In this document: positions 25,893-34,294 of the stretch, piece by piece
Layout of the letters: each line of letters opens with the position of its first letter
Position numbering within the stretch: the first letter of the stretch is position 1
Origin: Cryptosporangium sp044454545
GTDB taxonomy: Bacteria; Actinomycetota; Actinomycetes; Mycobacteriales; Cryptosporangiaceae
Assembly (NCBI RefSeq): GCF_044454545.1
Contig: NZ_JBITDV010000012.1
Span: 124,001 to 188,000, forward strand
Direction: 5' to 3'
Length of the DNA stretch: 64,000 nt
The notes under the pieces: generated by a model
What the model saw: the letters and a program-made list of their open reading frames with translations, nothing else
Database searches by the model: none
Told to the model about the DNA's origin: nothing
Translations under genes and position numbers: made by a program

Positions 25893-27890
25893 TTAACGCG
25901 GAAGGAGGGAACTAGGCGTTCCCCACCAGGACACCCGGAGCAACTCCCGAGTTCGGGTCGCGGCGACGAACAGCAGTGACCGTTCCTGCTGGACGTCCAT
26001 CAGGTAGCCGAGCGGGTCGTCGTCCTCCGGGGTCAGCGCCGACGAGTCGGGCACCGTGCCGGCGTTCACCCCGATCAGCGCCACCCGCCGGAACTCCAGC
26101 CCTTTCATCGCGTGCATGGTGCCGACCGTCACGTCGTCGCCGAGCATCGCGCGGGCCCGGTCGGCGACCGCGGGCGTCCGCGCCGCGACGCCGATCTCGT
26201 CCGGCGCGACGCCCTCCGCGCGCCACTCCGCCACCGCCTCGACCAGCCCGGCGAACTCCTCGGCCGCGGTCGGGTAGCCGACCACCTCCGGCGCGGCGCC
26301 GTGCCGGGCCGAGCGGTAGCCGCGCATCGAGTCGATGCCGCCGCTGAGGTCGTCCGAGTCGGTCTCCTCGAGCACCCGGACGGACCAGTCGAGCACCTCC
26401 GCGGTCGTCCGGTGGTTCGCGGTCAGCCGGACCGTCCGGTCCTCGACGTCGATCCCCAGTCCCGCGAGGTGCACCCGGTGGCCGTGGATGCGCTGGTGCG
26501 GGTCACCGATCAGGAACAGGTCGTCGGGGCCGGGCGCGACCACCGCGCGCAGCAACCGCCACTGTGCCGGGTGCAGGTCCTGCACCTCGTCCACCACCAC
26601 GTGGGCGAACAGCCTTTCCGGCCGGCGTTCGAGCACTGCGGCGGCTTGGTCGGCGACGGTCAGCGGGGTGCGGACGCCGGTCGCCAGCAGCACCCGGCTC
26701 GCTTCGGCCAGGCCGGGCCAGAGCTGCTGCTTCTGGGCGGTCGTGAGGCGCTTCCCCCGGCCCCGGCGCTCGGCCGCGAGGTAGGTGTCGGGGTCGGCGA
26801 TGCGCTGGGCGAACACGACGTTCTCCCACTCGCGCCGGAGGAAGTGCGGGCCGTAACGGCCACCGGTGCGCCGGGCCGCGTCGGCCCAGAGACGTTCCTG
26901 TTCCGCGTCGGTCACGTACCGGAGTGGGCCCTGCTCGGCGCTCACCACCTCGTCGGCCAGCCGCCCGAGACCGGTCACGCGTACGGTGGCGCGCGCCCGA
27001 GCGTCCAGCAATTGGGACAGATCGCGGTCGAGTGCGCCGGCCAGTTCGTCCGAGAACGAAGTGAGCAGCACCGGGCCCGCGGCCTGGGCCACCAGGTGTT
27101 TGACGCGGTGCAGCGCGACGACGCTCTTGCCGGTGCCGGGACCGCCGAACACCGTGGCCGGTCCGGGGAAGGAGTGCCGGTAGGCGACCGCCTCCTGGGC
27201 CGGGGTGAGGAAGATCCGCTGGCGCGACGGCGGGATCGCGAGCAGTGCGAGCAGTTCGGCCGGGCCGTCGACCAGCGCGATCCGGCCCTGCGAGCGGCGG
27301 ATCGCGGTCGCGAGGTCGTCCGGGTCGAGCGGGTCGGGACGCTCGGGAGCGTCGAGCGTGAGCCCGTCGCCGAGCAGATGAAGGGTCGTGTACTGCGCTT
27401 CCGGCAGGACGTTCTCGAGGGTCCGGAGCTGGTCGGAGTCGCGGATCGTCCTGGCGATCGCCAGCACGTCCGGGCTGAGGCCGAGCGCTCGCAGACGCTC
27501 GTCGCTCAGCCGGGCGAAGAGCAGCGACGATGCCTCGTCGGCGTCCTTGCGGTAGGCCGGGAGGAGCCTTTCCAGCTCGTCCACATCGGTGATCTCGAGC
27601 ACCCCGGACGCGCCGTTCACCGATACCGCGGACCGCCTCGCGAAGTCGGTGGCCTCGTGGGCCGGCCGCAGGCCGAGCAGGAGCGGCGGGTCGGCCCGCA
27701 CGACGACGGCGGAGAGCCGATCGGTCAGGGCGACGGTCCGCAACCGGTCGTCCCGGGCCCCGGCAACGGGCTCGGGGGACAGCTCGTGGGTCAGCTCGCG
27801 GGCCAGCGCGGCGCTGACGGCCTCGCGCCGGGCCGGGTCGAGCCGTCCGAACCGATTGACGAAGTCGACGTGCACGGCTAGGAGCGTCAC
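25893..27890 (-). CDS. UvrD/Rep-like superfamily 1 helicase with a RelE-like N-terminus
   Basis: A 665-residue protein. Residues ~1-105 resemble the RelE/ParE-like domain found fused to some UvrD-type proteins ('GARDDRLRTVALTDRLSAVV', then 'EATDFARRSAVSVNGASGVL'). The helicase core has Walker A 'GGPGTGKS' (249-256), 'VVVDEVQDL' near 430, 'GTMHAMKGLEF' near 595 and a terminal 'ATRTR'. SF1A helicases unwind DNA 3' to 5' using ATP. It is divergent from the DUF262 gene across only 54 bp. The GTG start has no RBS, but CAGGCT, 6 bases upstream, fits a leaderless start. It may be a repair enzyme or a defence component. Confidence 0.85.
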   Translation of the reverse strand: MTLLAVHVDFVNRFGRLDPARREAVSAALARELTHELSPEPVAGARDDRLRTVALTDRLSAVVVRADPPLLLGLRPAHEATDFARRSAVSVNGASGVLEITDVDELERLLPAYRKDADEASSLLFARLSDERLRALGLSPDVLAIARTIRDSDQLRTLENVLPEAQYTTLHLLGDGLTLDAPERPDPLDPDDLATAIRRSQGRIALVDGPAELLALLAIPPSRQRIFLTPAQEAVAYRHSFPGPATVFGGPGTGKSVVALHRVKHLVAQAAGPVLLTSFSDELAGALDRDLSQLLDARARATVRVTGLGRLADEVVSAEQGPLRYVTDAEQERLWADAARRTGGRYGPHFLRREWENVVFAQRIADPDTYLAAERRGRGKRLTTAQKQQLWPGLAEASRVLLATGVRTPLTVADQAAAVLERRPERLFAHVVVDEVQDLHPAQWRLLRAVVAPGPDDLFLIGDPHQRIHGHRVHLAGLGIDVEDRTVRLTANHRTTAEVLDWSVRVLEETDSDDLSGGIDSMRGYRSARHGAAPEVVGYPTAAEEFAGLVEAVAEWRAEGVAPDEIGVAARTPAVADRARAMLGDDVTVGTMHAMKGLEFRRVALIGVNAGTVPDSSALTPEDDDPLGYLMDVQQERSLLFVAATRTRELLRVSWWGTPSSLLPR

Positions 27891-27931
27891 ACCCCGAGCC
27901 TGCCATGCCCGGTCTCGTCAAATCGATCTGG

Positions 27932-27937
27932 TACACA
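27932..27937 (+). promoter_or_regulatory. Possible leaderless -10 box for the DUF262 gene
   Basis: TACACA ends 7 bases before the ATG at 27945, and no RBS is visible. The hexamer is less canonical than others in this window. Confidence 0.35.
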
Positions 27938-27944
27938 CGGACAC

Positions 27945-30206
27945 ATGGCGAAGTTGAGCACGATCCTCGACCAGGTCGACGCGGGATCGATGCTCTTACC
28001 GGAGTTCCAGCGCGGGTACGTGTGGAACCGCGATCAGGTCCGCGGGTTCATGCGCTCGCTCTACCTCGGGTACCCGGTCGGATCGTTGCTGGTGTGGGAG
28101 ACCGACACCACCGACAAGGCCGTGCGCGGTGGTCCCGGCGGCGGGATCCGGCAGTTGCTGCTCGACGGCCAGCAGCGGGTCACCTCGCTCTACGGCGTGA
28201 CCCGCGGGCAGCCCCCGGCGTTCTTCGAGGGTGACCCGGCCGCCTTCACCGGCCTGCGGTTCCACGTCGCCGAGGAGACGTTCGAGTTCTACGCACCGGT
28301 CAAGATGAAGGACGACCCGCTCTGGATCGACGTGACCGACCTGTTCGTGCGCGGGGCCGAGCCGCAGATCGAGCGGTTGTCGGTGGACGCGAAGAACTGG
28401 CAGTACGTCGGCCGGTTGATGAAGCTGCTCAACCTGCTGGAGAAGGACTTCCACGCCGAGCAGATCACCGGGCCCGACAAGACGACCGACGTCGTCGTGG
28501 AAATCTTCAACCGGGTCAACTCGGGCGGCACCAAGCTCTCCAAGGGTGATCTGGCGCTGGCCAAGATCTGCGCCGAGTGGTCGGGCGCCCGTCCGACGAT
28601 GCGGTCGTACCTGCAGCGCTGGGCCGACGAGGGTTACGACTTCAGCCTCGACTGGCTGCTGCGGAACGTGAACGCGGTCGCGACCGGCCGGGCCCCGTTC
28701 TCGGCGCTGGACGACGTCTCGGCCGACGAGTTCGAGCAGGCGCTGACCGGCGCGGCCGAGCACATCGACCTGACGCTCGACGAGATCGCGTCGCGGCTCG
28801 GGCTCGATCACGCCCGGGTACTGCCCGGACGCCCGGCGATCGCGGTGCTGTCCCGGCTGCTGTCGGAGAACGGTGGCGAGTTCGCGGACGGCGCCCAGCG
28901 AGACAAGGCGTTGTACTGGTACGTGCACGCGGCGTTGTCGGGCCGTTTCGCGGGCTCGACCGAGACGTATCTGAACCAGGACCTGGCCACGGTCTCCGGC
29001 CGTAACGGCGTCGACGACCTGATCGCCCGGCTCGAGCGCTGGCGCGGCAACTCGCTGGCGATCACGCCCCGCGACCTGGAAGGGGCCGGAAAGGGGGCCC
29101 GGTTCTACCCGCTGGTGTACCTGGTCTGCCGGGTGCTGGGTGCGCGTGACTTCGCGTCCGGGGTGGAGGTGGCCGCCTCCGCGGGTCTGCAGGTGCAGCC
29201 GCTGTTCGGGAAATCGTTGCTGTCGCGCGCCGGGTACCGGCCGGCCGAGATCAACGCGATCGCGAACTTCGTGCTGGTGACGCCGTCGGCGGCCCTGCAG
29301 GTCGCCCGGCGCCGTCCGGCCGACTACCTGGGCCGGGCGGAGGCGGCGTTCCCCGGCGTGCTGGCGTCGCACGCCCTGCCGAACGACCCCTCGCTGTGGC
29401 GGGTGGAGGCGTACCGGGACTTCCTGGCCGCTCGGCGCGAACTGCTGGTGCAGTCGGCGAACTCGATCCTGGAGGGTCTGCGAACCGGGGAACGGGTCGA
29501 CGTGCGACGGCTGCCGCAGGTCGTGGTGCGGGCCGGCGGTGAGGACGAGATCGACATCCGGGCCGAGGAGGTCGGGGCGCTCGTCGAGGAGTTGCTGCAG
29601 CTCGGGCTGGCCGCGCCGGAACGGGATTCGGAGATTCCCGACCCGGAGACCGGGCGGGCGCTGTCGGTGGCCGAGGCGGTGTGGCCGGACGGCTTGCAGC
29701 CGGGACAGGGCGCGCCGGTGGTGCTGGAGCTCGATCCGGACGACGCCGATCTGCCGCGGATGGCCGAGCTCGGCTACGAGGTGTTCACCTCGGTGGAGGC
29801 GCTGCGCGGCTACGCGTTGAGGCGCAACCGCGAGGCGGGCGGCACCCCGGAGGGTGCCCCGGCTCCTCCGGCCGTGTTGCCGGCTCCGGTCCGGCCGGCC
29901 ACGGATCCGGCGCAGGAGTTCCACCAGGCGATGGCGACGATCTACCAGCGCGCCCGCGACGAAACCGGCTACACCGCGACCTACCTGCTCGCGATGCTGG
30001 CCGAGGACGGCGGCGTCGAGACCGCGAAGCGTCTGGTCGCGTCGGCGACCGTGAGCACCGGCTTCACCGAGCTCTGGAAGAAGGGACGCCTCGATCTGAC
30101 CGTCGAGGCCCTGGTTCTCGATCCACGCTTCGCCGGGTTGTTCACTCCGGACGAACTCGACATCGCCCGCGGCCGGTTGGCACAGTTCGATTACGTCACC
30201 GGCTAA
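27945..30206 (+). CDS. DUF262 (GmrS-like) protein with a helical C-terminal module
   Basis: A 753-residue protein. The N-terminal DUF262 domain has 'PEFQRGYVW' (19-27) and 'LLLDGQQRVTSLYG' (71-84), the ParB/sulfiredoxin-like nucleotide-binding motifs of GmrSD-type restriction proteins, and 'EIFNRVNSGGTKLSKGDL' near 187-204. I do not see the H-N-H pattern of DUF1524, so the nuclease partner of a full GmrSD is missing. Residues ~670-753 ('FTELWKKGRLDLTVEALVL', 'FTPDELDIARGRL') match a small helical module often found at the C-terminus of restriction-associated proteins. Known relatives act on modified phage DNA. The divergent helicase is the likely partner. Confidence 0.85.
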   Translation: MAKLSTILDQVDAGSMLLPEFQRGYVWNRDQVRGFMRSLYLGYPVGSLLVWETDTTDKAVRGGPGGGIRQLLLDGQQRVTSLYGVTRGQPPAFFEGDPAAFTGLRFHVAEETFEFYAPVKMKDDPLWIDVTDLFVRGAEPQIERLSVDAKNWQYVGRLMKLLNLLEKDFHAEQITGPDKTTDVVVEIFNRVNSGGTKLSKGDLALAKICAEWSGARPTMRSYLQRWADEGYDFSLDWLLRNVNAVATGRAPFSALDDVSADEFEQALTGAAEHIDLTLDEIASRLGLDHARVLPGRPAIAVLSRLLSENGGEFADGAQRDKALYWYVHAALSGRFAGSTETYLNQDLATVSGRNGVDDLIARLERWRGNSLAITPRDLEGAGKGARFYPLVYLVCRVLGARDFASGVEVAASAGLQVQPLFGKSLLSRAGYRPAEINAIANFVLVTPSAALQVARRRPADYLGRAEAAFPGVLASHALPNDPSLWRVEAYRDFLAARRELLVQSANSILEGLRTGERVDVRRLPQVVVRAGGEDEIDIRAEEVGALVEELLQLGLAAPERDSEIPDPETGRALSVAEAVWPDGLQPGQGAPVVLELDPDDADLPRMAELGYEVFTSVEALRGYALRRNREAGGTPEGAPAPPAVLPAPVRPATDPAQEFHQAMATIYQRARDETGYTATYLLAMLAEDGGVETAKRLVASATVSTGFTELWKKGRLDLTVEALVLDPRFAGLFTPDELDIARGRLAQFDYVTG

Positions 30207-30247
30207 TTTCTGGGGCAGGATGTGACGCGGGAGAACGGAGTTCCGCG

Positions 30248-30850
30248 GTGGACCAGAGAACCATTGCGCCCCCGGCGCCCGAGCGGGATCCCTCGGATCA
30301 CCTGATCGGCCCGCAGCCGGGCAGCAACAAGCAGACCGTGGTCGTGATCGCCGTCGTCTCGGTGGTCGTGATGGTCCTGGCGATGGTGACGATCATCCTC
30401 GCCGGGCTCTCGTTCCTCCGCTCGAACGAGCCGGTACCGGCCGAGCCCGCGGCCAGGAGCTACACCGGATCGCTGGCCGTGCCGCTGCGGATCGTCCCGG
30501 TGGTCGGCGTCACGAAGGAGTCCTGTTCGGACGGCTCGACCCGTGGGCGCACCGGCGAGTGCTACACGCTCGGCACCGGAGGGATGACCGTGGTGGTCCT
30601 CGAGCGGCTGAGCACCGGCATCGAGAACGACGCCTGGGTGCTGCAGGTGCGGTTCTCCAGCGCCGACACCGTCGCGTTGCGCGCACTGACCTCGACGAAC
30701 GTCGGCAAGCAGGTCGCGCTCGTCGTCAACGGCACGGTGCTGATGGCGCCGAACGTGGCCTCCCCGATCACCGGGGGAGAGCTCCAGATCGCCGGCAACT
30801 TCACGAAGAACGACGTCGACGCGATCTTTACCGAACTGACGAAGCGCTGA
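30248..30850 (+). CDS. Membrane-anchored protein with a SecD P1-head-like domain
   Basis: A 200-residue protein with a short cytoplasmic N-terminus, one membrane segment at about 34-58 and an external domain. Its final part ('KQVALVVNGTVLMAPNVASPI', 'GGELQIAGNF') closely follows the SecDF first periplasmic head pattern ('AIVLDGKV..AP.I..PI.GG..QI.G.F'). It has none of the six-helix SecD channel, so it is not SecD itself. Two Cys flank the domain's first part. Function is unknown; a role in assisting exported proteins is only a guess. The GTG start follows GGAG with normal spacing. Its 3' end overlaps the convergent gene by 23 bp. Confidence 0.72.
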   Translation: MDQRTIAPPAPERDPSDHLIGPQPGSNKQTVVVIAVVSVVVMVLAMVTIILAGLSFLRSNEPVPAEPAARSYTGSLAVPLRIVPVVGVTKESCSDGSTRGRTGECYTLGTGGMTVVVLERLSTGIENDAWVLQVRFSSADTVALRALTSTNVGKQVALVVNGTVLMAPNVASPITGGELQIAGNFTKNDVDAIFTELTKR

Positions 30851-31211
30851 GGACGCGGTCGAGCTCTCCTCGGAGGGCCCGGTCGATCGTCCGGCGGGAA
30901 CGGGACGCCGTCCTCCGCGGGCGCGGCGCCAGCACGACCTCGTCGCCGACCACGATGCCGACGTCGGCGTAACCGCACTCCAGCAGGCAGAGCTCGCTCG
31001 GCGGTTCGGTCAACCGCAGCGCGACCGGCGCGAACGCGAGGCAGGCGCGGGCGATCGACAGCGACTGCCGCCACGAGCCGTCGACCGGAATCAGGACCCC
31101 GTTCAGCGACGGCGGACCGTCGTCCCGCGGGGAGACCACCACGGTCACCTCGGTGTCGAGCAACCGGACGCCGCTCACCGGGGTTCCCTGCCAGCCGAGG
31201 ACCTGAGTCAC
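30828..31211 (-). CDS. Hypothetical protein divergent from the chemoreceptor
   Basis: A 127-residue protein I do not recognise. It has no membrane segment. The centre ('SLSIARACLAFAPVALRLTE', 'CLLECGYADVGIVVGDEVV') is hydrophobic and beta-rich. The last ~25 residues are Arg/Ser-rich and basic. AAGGAG at normal spacing supports GTG 31211. It lies head to head with the MCP-PilZ gene, so the two may share control, and tail to tail with the SecD-like gene, overlapping it by 23 bp. Confidence 0.6.
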   Translation of the reverse strand: MTQVLGWQGTPVSGVRLLDTEVTVVVSPRDDGPPSLNGVLIPVDGSWRQSLSIARACLAFAPVALRLTEPPSELCLLECGYADVGIVVGDEVVLAPRPRRTASRSRRTIDRALRGELDRVLSASSVR

Positions 31212-31379
31212 GCCACTCCTTGGGTACGAGGGCCGTCGAACCGGAAGACGTCCCCCGAGGTGCGGCCGTTCAGTAGTGGGATCGCCCACGAAGTTTCGGG
31301 TGAAATCTTCATTTTTGCGAGGCCCCGCCGATGGCTGAGTGTAAACCGCGACGGAGGTGCCTGAGAGAGGAACCCGCGC

Positions 31380-33416
31380 ATGCCTGAGGCTGCGGTGACT
31401 TCCCGCCCCCCGGTGACACTCCGCCCGGTACTGGGCGTACTCGATCGCCTCCGGACGACCTCGCGCCTCGGCGTGGTGATCGTGCTGCTGCTCGTGCCCG
31501 GGCTGATCGCCACCGTCGAGTACTCGCTGAGCGAGCACGAGCAGATCGCGTTCTCCGACGCCGAGCGCGACGGCGCCCACGTGCTGAACCCGACGCTGCA
31601 CGCGCTCGCCACCGTGGTCGGCGGTGGGGACCTCGACCTCACCGCGACCGAGCGGGCCGCCGGTGAGGAGTCACAGCTCCGGCTCGGTGACGAGGTCGCG
31701 GCGATCCGCGCGGCCGGTGGTACCGGTACGGCGGCCGGGCGGCAGAAGGTGGCCGAGACGCTCGGCGCGCTCGCCACCGAGATCGGCAACGCGTCGAACC
31801 TGATCCTCGACCCGGATCTCGACTCGTTCTACGTCATGGACAGCCAGGTCGTGCAGCTACCGCGGATCCTGATGGCCGCGGCCTCCGCCGCCGCCACCGG
31901 CCCCGCCGGCAGTCCGGAGCTGATGTCGGAGCGCGCCGTGCTGGCCGGGGAACTGTCCACCGCGGCCGAGGCGCTACGCGCCGACGCGAAGACCGCCGTC
32001 GCGCACACCAAGGCGCCGAGCCTCGAGGCCCGGCTGGCGGGCCTCGATTCGCTGGCGGACGCCACCGACGCGCTGGCCGCCCGCCTGACCGCGTCGCTGA
32101 CCGGCACCGGCGCCGATACCGGTCCGGTGGCGACCGCCGCCGCGGCCGCGATCGACGACTCCGAGCAGGCGCTGGACTCGCTGCTGCAGACGCGGATCGA
32201 CGCGCGCTCGGCGGCCCGCGCCCGCATTCTCGTCGTCACCACGGTCGGGTTCGTGCTCGCGTTCTGGCTGGCGTTCGCGGTCTGGTGGCGTTCCCGGCAC
32301 GATGTCGCGCTGGTGCTGACCGGTGTGCGGGCCGTGGCGGCCAGGGACACCAGCGAGCACGCGTTGCCGACCGGGCGAGACGAGTTCGGCGACATCGGCC
32401 GCGCGCTCGAGCAGGCCCGGCAGAACCTCGCCGAGCAGGATGCCGCGCTGGCCGAGGCGAGCCGCAGGCAGGAGCAGGCGGCCAAGGAGAACTTCGCCCA
32501 GCAGCGGCGGGCCGAGAAGCAGGCCCGGCAACTCGCCCAGCAGCTCATCGAGGAGAGCGTCGCCGCGCTGACCAGCGAGCTCTCCGACGTGGCCAGTGAG
32601 GTGGAGGCCGTCCGGGGCTCGGCCGGCTCGATCCACGAGCGGGTCGGCAACGCCGACGAGGCACTCCGCGGACTGCTCTCCGACGCCGGCAACGCCGACT
32701 CGGTGACCACCGCGCTCGGCGAGCGGCTGCAGCGTGTCGCCGGGATGACCAAGCTGATCGCGTCGGTCGCCGACCAGACCAAGCTGCTCGCGCTGAACGC
32801 GACGATCGAAGCGGCCCGCGCCGGCGACGCCGGCCAGGGTTTCGGTGTCGTCGCGAACGAGGTGAAGGAACTGGCCGCGACGACCGCGCGCTCGACCGAG
32901 GAGATCACCGGGACGATCCAGGCGCTGGAGCGCGAGGCCGGCGCGGTGTCGACCATGATCAGCGCGATGACCACCGGCATCGGCGGCGTCGATGCGGCGA
33001 CCGGCGCGCTGCTCGACGTCGCGAACCAGCAGCAGGCGACCGTGGTCAGCATGGATCAGCGGCTGGCCAGCGCGCTGGACCGGGTCCGGGGGATGGCCGA
33101 CCTGCGGAAACTGATGGAGCGCCGCGCCGACGAGCGGATCCCGGTCAACGGCACCGGGGTGTTCACGGCCGGCGGGCACCGGTACGAGGTGGACCTCAAG
33201 GACGCCAGCGAGGGCGGTGTCCGGGCGTCGTTCGCGCCCGGAGAGTCGGTGACCGCTTCCGGTGGGCGGCTGGAGCTGCCGATCCCCGGCGTGCCCGAGC
33301 TCGAGGTCGACGTAATCCGCGGCGGCACCCCCGGAGGCGAGGTCGCGTTCAGCTTCCGCAATCCGCCCCGATCGGCATTGACCCATCTACGGGCCTATCT
33401 CGACGCCCAGATCTGA
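31380..33416 (+). CDS. Methyl-accepting chemotaxis protein fused to a C-terminal PilZ-like domain
   Basis: A 678-residue receptor. Membrane segments lie at about 30-48 and 281-304, enclosing a ~230-residue external sensor. A HAMP region and a Gln/Ala/Glu-rich coiled coil follow. The signalling domain has the hairpin-tip region 'VADQTKLLALNATIEAARAG' and 'FGVVANEVKELA', which contact CheA and CheW. Residues ~579-678 form a PilZ-like domain: 'RRADERIPV' supplies the R-x3-R part and 'DASEGG' the D-x-S-x-x-G part of the c-di-GMP site. The receptor could therefore integrate an outside ligand with c-di-GMP level. No che or flagellar genes lie in this window. ATG 31380 follows GAGAGG. Confidence 0.9.
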   Translation: MPEAAVTSRPPVTLRPVLGVLDRLRTTSRLGVVIVLLLVPGLIATVEYSLSEHEQIAFSDAERDGAHVLNPTLHALATVVGGGDLDLTATERAAGEESQLRLGDEVAAIRAAGGTGTAAGRQKVAETLGALATEIGNASNLILDPDLDSFYVMDSQVVQLPRILMAAASAAATGPAGSPELMSERAVLAGELSTAAEALRADAKTAVAHTKAPSLEARLAGLDSLADATDALAARLTASLTGTGADTGPVATAAAAAIDDSEQALDSLLQTRIDARSAARARILVVTTVGFVLAFWLAFAVWWRSRHDVALVLTGVRAVAARDTSEHALPTGRDEFGDIGRALEQARQNLAEQDAALAEASRRQEQAAKENFAQQRRAEKQARQLAQQLIEESVAALTSELSDVASEVEAVRGSAGSIHERVGNADEALRGLLSDAGNADSVTTALGERLQRVAGMTKLIASVADQTKLLALNATIEAARAGDAGQGFGVVANEVKELAATTARSTEEITGTIQALEREAGAVSTMISAMTTGIGGVDAATGALLDVANQQQATVVSMDQRLASALDRVRGMADLRKLMERRADERIPVNGTGVFTAGGHRYEVDLKDASEGGVRASFAPGESVTASGGRLELPIPGVPELEVDVIRGGTPGGEVAFSFRNPPRSALTHLRAYLDAQI

Positions 33417-33511
33417 CGAGAAGTCCCGAGTGTGTGCGGCGTCACGTTCCGGGTCGTCACGTTCGGCCGCGCTCGCGGGTCAATGAGGCGAGGACGAGCG
33501 AGGAGACAGCG

Positions 33512-34294
33512 ATGGACGTGTTAGTCGTGGGCGGGACCGGAGCGGCCGGGCGGGCCGCGGTGGTGGCACTGGCCGGGCGCGGGCACACGGTGCGGGCGCT
33601 GAGCCGGTCGGGCAAGACCGACGTGCCGGGCGCGATCGGCTACCGCGCCGACCTGAGCACCGGCGAGGGCCTCGCGAAGGCGATGTCCGGCGTCGACGCG
33701 GTGGTCGACGCGTTCAACGTCCGGTCGCAGTCGTACGAGACGGCGCGGACGGCGTTCGTCGGCGCGACCGAGCGTCTGCTCGCGGCCGGCAAGGAGGCCG
33801 GCGTCGGGCACCACGTGCTGCTCTCGATCGTCGCGATCGACAACTCGCCGTTCGCCTACTACCGGGCCAAGGAGGCCCAGGAGCAGGCGGTGCTGGCCGG
33901 CCAGGTGCCGTACACGATCGTCCGGGCCACACAGTTCCACGAGTTCGGTGGCCAACTGGCCGAGCAGACCAGATTCGGCCCGTTCGTCGTGCTCCCGACG
34001 TTCGTCACCCGTCCCGTCGCGGTCTCCGAGGTCGGAGAAGCCTTGGCGGACGCCGTGGAAGCCGGGCCGTCCGGGCGGGCACCCGACCTGTGCGGTCCTG
34101 CCGTCGAGCGGGTGCCCGACATGGCTCGCCGCACGCTGAAGGCGCGCGGAGTGCGGGCGGTGGTGATCCCACTGCCACTGCCCGGGAAGGTCGGCGCGAT
34201 GATGCGCTCGGGTGCGCTGGGCGGCGACGGATCGGGACGGCAGGGCCGCCAGACGTTCGACGAGTGGGTCCGGGGGGAATCCGCCAAGGCATGA
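33512..34294 (+). CDS. NmrA-like / atypical SDR NAD(P)-binding protein
   Basis: A 260-residue Rossmann-fold protein. The N-terminal 'VLVVGGTGAAGRAAVVAL' carries the G-x-x-G-x-x-G dinucleotide loop. 'HHVLLSIVAID' and 'YYRAKEAQEQ' hold the atypical-SDR YxxxK-like segment, and 'VPYTIVRATQFHEF' is typical of NmrA/NAD(P)H-binding relatives. It is a cytosolic oxidoreductase or redox sensor of unknown substrate. The start follows GAGGAG. The stop overlaps the next gene's ATG (ATGA), so it is translationally coupled to the flavin-dependent oxidoreductase, which may act in the same redox pathway. Confidence 0.86.
   Translation: MDVLVVGGTGAAGRAAVVALAGRGHTVRALSRSGKTDVPGAIGYRADLSTGEGLAKAMSGVDAVVDAFNVRSQSYETARTAFVGATERLLAAGKEAGVGHHVLLSIVAIDNSPFAYYRAKEAQEQAVLAGQVPYTIVRATQFHEFGGQLAEQTRFGPFVVLPTFVTRPVAVSEVGEALADAVEAGPSGRAPDLCGPAVERVPDMARRTLKARGVRAVVIPLPLPGKVGAMMRSGALGGDGSGRQGRQTFDEWVRGESAKA

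Noticed and set aside
27945..30206. Calling the DUF262 gene a complete GmrSD restriction enzyme
   Set aside because: The DUF1524 His-Asn-His nuclease motif was not found in this protein or its neighbours.
31322..31352. GCCGAT upstream of the MCP gene as a flagellar sigma-28 -10 element
   Set aside because: No matching TAAA-type -35 at the proper distance, so it cannot be separated from chance.
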